This document shows positions 33,982 to 37,721 of a stretch of DNA of 37,721 nt, in pieces. Below the pieces are notes generated by a model. That model was not told the DNA's origin and did no database searches. It was given only the letters and a program-made list of their open reading frames with translations. The position numbers and the translations under genes were made by a program. Within the stretch, counting starts at the first letter, position 1; every line of letters begins with the position of its first letter. Source of the DNA: Muribaculaceae bacterium Isolate-036 (Harlan) (GTDB lineage: Bacteria; Bacteroidota; Bacteroidia; Bacteroidales; Muribaculaceae); NCBI GenBank assembly GCA_003833075.1, contig RIAY01000022.1:1-37721 (forward strand), read 5' to 3'.

Positions 33982-34950
33982 ATGAAGCGACCGATATACT
34001 ATATATATAATCCTGAGACAGATAATTTTGAACGCGTGTTTCCCTCGATAAAGGGTAGAATCTGGGGATTCCTGCGAATAGGATGTTTGTCTTTGCTTAT
34101 CGGCATTGGATTATATTTCGTAATCTTTTATTCTTTCGAAGCACCTACAGAACAAAATCTGCGCAAAGAAAACGCAATTCTGAAAAGTCAGTATAATATA
34201 CTCAACAGGCGTCTTGACAATTCTCTAAAGGTCATGGCGAACATACAGAACAGAGATGATAATTTTTACAGAGTCATGATGCAGATGGATCCTGTGGGTT
34301 ATGGACAAAGGCTCGCCGGTCTTGACAATGAAAAGAGATATCGTGAACTGCAGAACACTCCGGATGCAGGACTCGTAAGACTGCTGACACAGCGGCTTGA
34401 TCTTTTTGAGCGTCAGTTATATGCACAGTCCCTTTCCTTTGATCAGCTGAAGGAGACTGCTTCAAAACAGAAAGACAAGCTTGCACATATACCATCTGTG
34501 ATTCCTATAAACATCAAAGATTTCACAATGTCATCAGGATATGGTGTGAGACGCGACCCGATTTACGGCAGCTCTAAGTTTCACACAGGTCTTGACTTCG
34601 CAGCAAAGACAGGCACGCCAGTATTTGCCACAGCTGACGGTAAAGTTACAGAAGCCGGCAGACAAAGCGGATATGGCAATTGCATTGATATTTCTCACGG
34701 ATACAACTATCTGACAAGATACGCACATCTGAGCGAGATACTTGTAAAACCGGGGCAGGAAGTGAAAAGGGGAGAGATGATAGGTAAAGTCGGTTCTACT
34801 GGTAAATCAACAGGATCTCACCTTCACTATGAAGTGAGATTTAAGGATGAGCCACAGAATCCTGTAAATTATTATTTCATGGATCTGACTCCGGAGGAAT
34901 ATGCGGAAATGGTTCAGTTAGCAGAAAATGCAGGACATGTAATGGATTGA
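33982..34950 (+). CDS. M23 family peptidase, membrane anchored
   Basis: The 322-residue protein has a short cytosolic start, one membrane helix (about 31-51), a coiled coil (about 55-90, EQNLRKENAILKSQYNILN), and a LytM/M23 domain from about 181. The zinc site is complete: H201-x3-D205 (HTGLD), H249, and HLH (280-282). M23 enzymes cut peptide cross-links in peptidoglycan, here in the periplasm. The coiled coil and anchor resemble divisome-linked M23 proteins. It lies 4 bases before a MerR-type gene; alaS-M23-MerR is a recurrent Bacteroidetes arrangement from memory. Confidence 0.92.
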   Translation: MKRPIYYIYNPETDNFERVFPSIKGRIWGFLRIGCLSLLIGIGLYFVIFYSFEAPTEQNLRKENAILKSQYNILNRRLDNSLKVMANIQNRDDNFYRVMMQMDPVGYGQRLAGLDNEKRYRELQNTPDAGLVRLLTQRLDLFERQLYAQSLSFDQLKETASKQKDKLAHIPSVIPINIKDFTMSSGYGVRRDPIYGSSKFHTGLDFAAKTGTPVFATADGKVTEAGRQSGYGNCIDISHGYNYLTRYAHLSEILVKPGQEVKRGEMIGKVGSTGKSTGSHLHYEVRFKDEPQNPVNYYFMDLTPEEYAEMVQLAENAGHVMD

Positions 34951-34954
34951 TTAT

Positions 34955-35290
34955 ATGGAAGAATTTGACAAAAAATATTATAAGATAAAGGATGTTTCGG
35001 AATTACTGGGAGTATCTGCATCTACATTAAGATATTGGGAACAGGAATTCCCTGAGTGTCGTCCTCGCAGAAGCGCAACGAACATCAGATACTACAAACC
35101 ACAGGATATCGAGACTCTAAAGATTATCCATTATCTGGTAAAAATCAAAGGACTGAAGATTGATGCTGCCAAAGAGCAACTGAAAGCCAACCGCCGTAAT
35201 GTAACCAACAGAGTAAAGATAATAGACACGCTGTCAGCTACCCGCAACACTCTTGAGAATATGCTCAAGGCTCTGAACAAACGGAAATAA
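34955..35290 (+). CDS. MerR family transcriptional regulator
   Basis: The 111-residue protein has a MerR helix-turn-helix at the start: YYKIKDVSELLGVSASTLRY, then WEQEFPECRPRRSATNIRYY and the second helix KPQDIETLKIIHYLVKIKGL. The remainder is a short helix suited to dimer formation; there is no ligand-binding domain or metal-site cysteine cluster, so its signal is unknown. It begins 4 bases after the M23 gene and is co-transcribed with it. Confidence 0.9.
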   Translation: MEEFDKKYYKIKDVSELLGVSASTLRYWEQEFPECRPRRSATNIRYYKPQDIETLKIIHYLVKIKGLKIDAAKEQLKANRRNVTNRVKIIDTLSATRNTLENMLKALNKRK

Positions 35291-35312
35291 GGTTACACAC
35301 ATATGCATCAGG

Positions 35313-35365
35313 CACATAATAAAGAATGCCGGAAACAACTTGTTCCCGGCATTCTTTATTATGTG
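35313..35365. terminator. Perfect 20-bp two-way terminator
   Basis: Bases 35313-35332 and 35346-35365 are perfect 20-base inverted repeats around a 13-base loop. The stem contains AAAGAATGCCGG/CCGGCATTCTTT, with T-rich sequence in both directions. It separates the MerR gene and transporter copy 2, which converge. Confidence 0.88.
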
Positions 35366-35394
35366 TGCTTGTTTCTTAAAACAAAAGATTACTG

Positions 35395-37086
35395 TTATAC
35401 AAAAAACAAGATTACCAACTGAGCGGCGATCACACGCATAAACATTGTAAGAGGATAAACAGTGGAATAGGCAACAGCCGGCGCGTCATTGTTGGCGAGT
35501 TTGTTGGCATATGCCAAAGCCGGCGGATCTGTATAACCTCCGCTCATCATACCTATGATAGAGAAGTAATTCATTTTGAATTTTGCTCTTGCAATAATGC
35601 CCATTACAATAAGTGGCACAACAGTTATGATAAATCCATAACCTACCCATAGCGCACCCTGTGTATTAAATACCGTAGCGAAGAAATCCTTTCCGGCTGC
35701 AATCCCTACGGATGCGAGGAAAAGACATATTCCCATCTCCCGAAGCAGAAGATTTGCTGAGGAATTGGTATAAGTGACAAGATGGAACTTATGTCCGTAA
35801 GCACCAATCAGAATTGCCACCACAAGCGGTCCTCCGGCAAGACCGAGTTTCATCGGAACTGACATACCCGGGAACTGCAAAGGGATGCTACCAACAAGAA
35901 TGCCGAGGAAGATGCCGATAAACATAGTTATCAGATTAGGCTCGTTCAGACGTTTCATCGAGTTTCCGAGACGGTTTGCAAGGTTATTTATGTCATCAAG
36001 CTTACCTACAACTGTCAGCCTGTCACCCATCTGCAGACGGAGATTAGGACCGGCGACAAGATCCACACCGGCTCGGTTAACCCTTGTAACATTGAGATTA
36101 TAAGCGGAATGTAAACGCATTGAACCAAGTTTGGTTCCATTATACTCTGTCTTGGTTACAAGAATGCGACGCGATACTACAGGACCCTTTTCACGTTCCC
36201 AAGTCTTTTCGATGACCGGACCTATAAATCTGGTAAACATCTCCTCATCTTTCTGAGAACAAACCACAAGACAGACGTCATCATAATTTATCACATCCTC
36301 CGATTTCGGTATAATGACAGTTCCGTCCGGTTTCTCGATTCTTGAAATAACGTAGTCACATGATATCAGAGTATGAAGTTTCTTCATCGAAAGACCGTCA
36401 ACCATACGGTTGGTGACCCGCAGAGACACAATGTGGGGAGCAAGCATTGAACTTTTCTCATCATGCTCTATTTCTGCGATTTCAGCATTGGTGTCAATTT
36501 TAAAAAATTTTCTGATAAGAATCATTGTGAGTATTATTCCGACCACACCGAGAGGATATGCGGCGGCATAACCCATCGACATCTGCTGACTCACATCATA
36601 TCCTTCCGCATTCACCTGCAAATATGTCTGCTGTGCGGCTCCGAGACCAGGTGTGTTAGTAACAGCACCACTCATAATACCAACAAGCTGAGATATTGAA
36701 GTATCTCCGGACGCACCGCCTTGAATAAAGTAAATCGCCAGCATGATGACAACATTAAGACAAATTCCCGTCACTGCAAGCAGATTCATTTTAACACCTC
36801 CGTCTTTAAACGAAGAGAAGAAACCAGGTCCGACCTGCATACCTATCGAAAAGATAAACAATATCAATCCGAATTCCCGTAGGAAATGCAATACGTTGTT
36901 ATCAGCCTGATAACCGAAATGCCCGACAATAATACCTACGAACAACACAAACGTAACACCAAGCGATATCCCGAAAATCTTAATCTTGCCAAGATAAATA
37001 CCGGCAAAAATAACAAAGGAATAAAGAAGAATCGTGCTCGCAAGCGAGTCATTAAAGGGCCTCACAAGATCTATAAGCCAATCCAT
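35395..37086 (-). CDS. AspT/YidE-type membrane transporter with two TrkA_C domains, copy 2
   Basis: The 563-residue protein has the same layout as copy 1. It starts MDWLIDLVRPFNDSLASTIL, with about five helices, two TrkA_C domains, and about five helices. The two family loops are GAVTNTPGLGAAQ (about 139-151) and GGYTDPPALAYAN (about 514-526). The second loop differs from copy 1, with DPP in place of NPM, which may mean a different substrate. The RCK_C segment KLGSMRLHSAYNLNVTRVNR closely matches KLGSLRLRNNYGINITRVSR of copy 1. It is a single gene; the substrate is not predictable. Confidence 0.88.
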   Translation of the reverse strand: MDWLIDLVRPFNDSLASTILLYSFVIFAGIYLGKIKIFGISLGVTFVLFVGIIVGHFGYQADNNVLHFLREFGLILFIFSIGMQVGPGFFSSFKDGGVKMNLLAVTGICLNVVIMLAIYFIQGGASGDTSISQLVGIMSGAVTNTPGLGAAQQTYLQVNAEGYDVSQQMSMGYAAAYPLGVVGIILTMILIRKFFKIDTNAEIAEIEHDEKSSMLAPHIVSLRVTNRMVDGLSMKKLHTLISCDYVISRIEKPDGTVIIPKSEDVINYDDVCLVVCSQKDEEMFTRFIGPVIEKTWEREKGPVVSRRILVTKTEYNGTKLGSMRLHSAYNLNVTRVNRAGVDLVAGPNLRLQMGDRLTVVGKLDDINNLANRLGNSMKRLNEPNLITMFIGIFLGILVGSIPLQFPGMSVPMKLGLAGGPLVVAILIGAYGHKFHLVTYTNSSANLLLREMGICLFLASVGIAAGKDFFATVFNTQGALWVGYGFIITVVPLIVMGIIARAKFKMNYFSIIGMMSGGYTDPPALAYANKLANNDAPAVAYSTVYPLTMFMRVIAAQLVILFFV

Positions 37087-37142
37087 ATTTTAATATAATT
37101 GAAAGATAATAACACTTTTTCACCCTGAAAAAACTGAGAAAC

Positions 37143-37235
37143 TAAGAGTATGTTTGAATTTAACTCTCATTTATATGAAGAGGTGTTTTCGAGGGAATTT
37201 CACGTGAATGAAAGTTAAATCCAGTCACTCTCTAA
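37143..37235. repeat. Short fold-back element related to type C
   Basis: The left end TAAGAGTATGTTTGAATTTAA (37143 on) resembles type C. ATTTAACTCTCATT (37158-37171) is inverted at 37207-37220 with one mismatch. TAA lies near both ends (37143-37145, 37233-37235). It is only about 85 bases long and lies between the transporter and the M3 pseudogene. Confidence 0.55.
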
Positions 37236-37244
37236 ATGAGTGTG

Positions 37245-37252
37245 CAAAATTA
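37245..37252 (-). promoter_or_regulatory. -7 box upstream of transporter copy 2
   Basis: TAATTTTG on the minus strand. If used, the leader would be about 150 bases and would include the fold-back element. There is no TTG at 20 bases. Confidence 0.35.
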
Positions 37253-37409
37253 ATGAAATTTTTCCACAATAACGCTATTTAACAATTTAAACTTTTTTTC
37301 ATGGATAAAGATGCGAACAATCGTCATTAAGGATATTTTTTGTAAATTTACAAAGTATTTGGCACATATATTGCTTCTCATGGAATACAATTACAACAAA
37401 TCGAATAAT

Positions 37410-37613
37410 ATGAACACATTTTTCAAATCACTTACAGCCCTGACTATGGTTACGTTTGCAGCCTCTGCTTCAGGGACATCCTCCAATCCACTGATTGAAG
37501 GCAGTAATCTTCCATTCGGCACTATGCCTCTTTCAAAACTGACCCCGGAGCAATATGAAGAGGGGGTGCTTGAAGGAATCAGGCTCGGTAGTTTATCAGT
37601 AAGATTTCTGTAA
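37410..37613 (+). pseudogene. Truncated M3-family (Dcp-type) peptidase gene
   Basis: The frame from the ATG at 37410 has a signal peptide (MNTFFKSLTALTMVTFAASA) followed by SSNPLIEGSNLPFGTMPLSK, then LTPEQYEEGVLEGI. This matches the start of M3 dipeptidyl carboxypeptidases, which read NP-x-NTPFG-x-PPFDKI-x-xEH. After about residue 60 it becomes unrelated (RLGSLSVRFL) and stops at 37613. The about 650-residue catalytic part with HExxH is absent, and the next gene's promoter begins 18 bases later. A deletion has removed the rest. Confidence 0.75.
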
Positions 37614-37621
37614 AATACAGA

Positions 37622-37661
37622 TTGACATATTTGTATATGTCAAATTTTATTTGTAACTTTG
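37622..37661 (+). promoter_or_regulatory. Promoter with a palindromic operator over the -33 box
   Basis: TTG at 37631-37633, 20 bases, then TAACTTTG at 37654-37661. TTGACATAT (37622-37630) and ATATGTCAA (37635-37643) are perfect 9-base inverted repeats centred on the -33 TTG. A repressor bound here would block the promoter. Confidence 0.65.
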
Positions 37662-37694
37662 TAGCACCATGTAGCGACAATAAATATCGTTGCC

Positions 37695-37721
37695 ATGGCT
37701 GACATGAAACTAAAAATTTCC
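37695..37721 (+). CDS. Start of an unknown gene (partial)
   Basis: An ATG at 37695, about 30 bases after the predicted transcript start, opens MADMKLKIS and runs off the window. An earlier ATG is followed at once by TAG. Too short to assign. Confidence 0.4.

Overview
This window looks like chromosomal DNA from a gut-type Bacteroidales bacterium; a Muribaculaceae/Bacteroides-like genome is my inference. The evidence is a full-length SprA (the type IX secretion translocon), a GLPGLI-family protein, a DUF4491 protein, OmpP1/FadL, and repeated promoters of the Bacteroidetes type. Six of these promoters have TTG, exactly 20 bases, then TAnnTTTG. Shine-Dalgarno sites are not evident. I saw no rRNA, tRNA, CRISPR array, prophage or complete insertion sequence.

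Layout. 1-2.3 kb: the tail of an unknown gene, then a leftward HxlR regulator-tautomerase-iron-sulfur flavoprotein operon, divergent from a radical SAM gene. 2.3-4.3 kb: a gene scrap, then a leftward DUF362 protein-P-loop kinase-small membrane protein operon. 4.3-6.1 kb: a fold-back repeat, a small transcript with its own promoter, a GLPGLI gene and a broken second GLPGLI copy. 6.1-9.0 kb: a DUF4491 gene, a regulator fusing a hemerythrin-type di-iron domain to a LuxR helix-turn-helix, a decayed trpB-like pseudogene and an ECF sigma factor. 9.2-11.2 kb: a DEAD-box helicase overlapping a tRNA methyltransferase. 11.3-14.5 kb: OmpP1/FadL and a Trp/Gly-repeat secreted protein. 14.7-20.0 kb (leftward): HxlR-HEAT-MmcQ, recR-GNAT, rsfS-ftsH. 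20.2-30.4 kb (rightward): an NTF2/SnoaL-like protein, ruvA-sprA and an AspT-type transporter. 30.5-33.6 kb: alaS and a secreted SH3-like protein (leftward). 34.0-35.3 kb: an M23 peptidase and a MerR regulator. 35.4-37.1 kb: a second AspT-type transporter. The right end holds a truncated M3 peptidase gene and the first codons of another gene.

Most genes are housekeeping: DNA repair (recR, ruvA), translation and ribosome work (alaS, rsfS, trmN6, helicase), envelope quality control (ftsH, M23) and secretion (sprA). The less ordinary material lies between them. There is a family of non-coding fold-back elements bounded by TAA, with two full members, one diverged copy, one short relative and one partial end. 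There is a perfectly symmetric two-way promoter between alaS and the M23 gene, and a palindromic operator between the second HxlR gene and its divergent neighbour. The di-iron-LuxR protein keeps every predicted metal ligand. Five gene remnants or possible remnants mark places where accessory genes have been lost.
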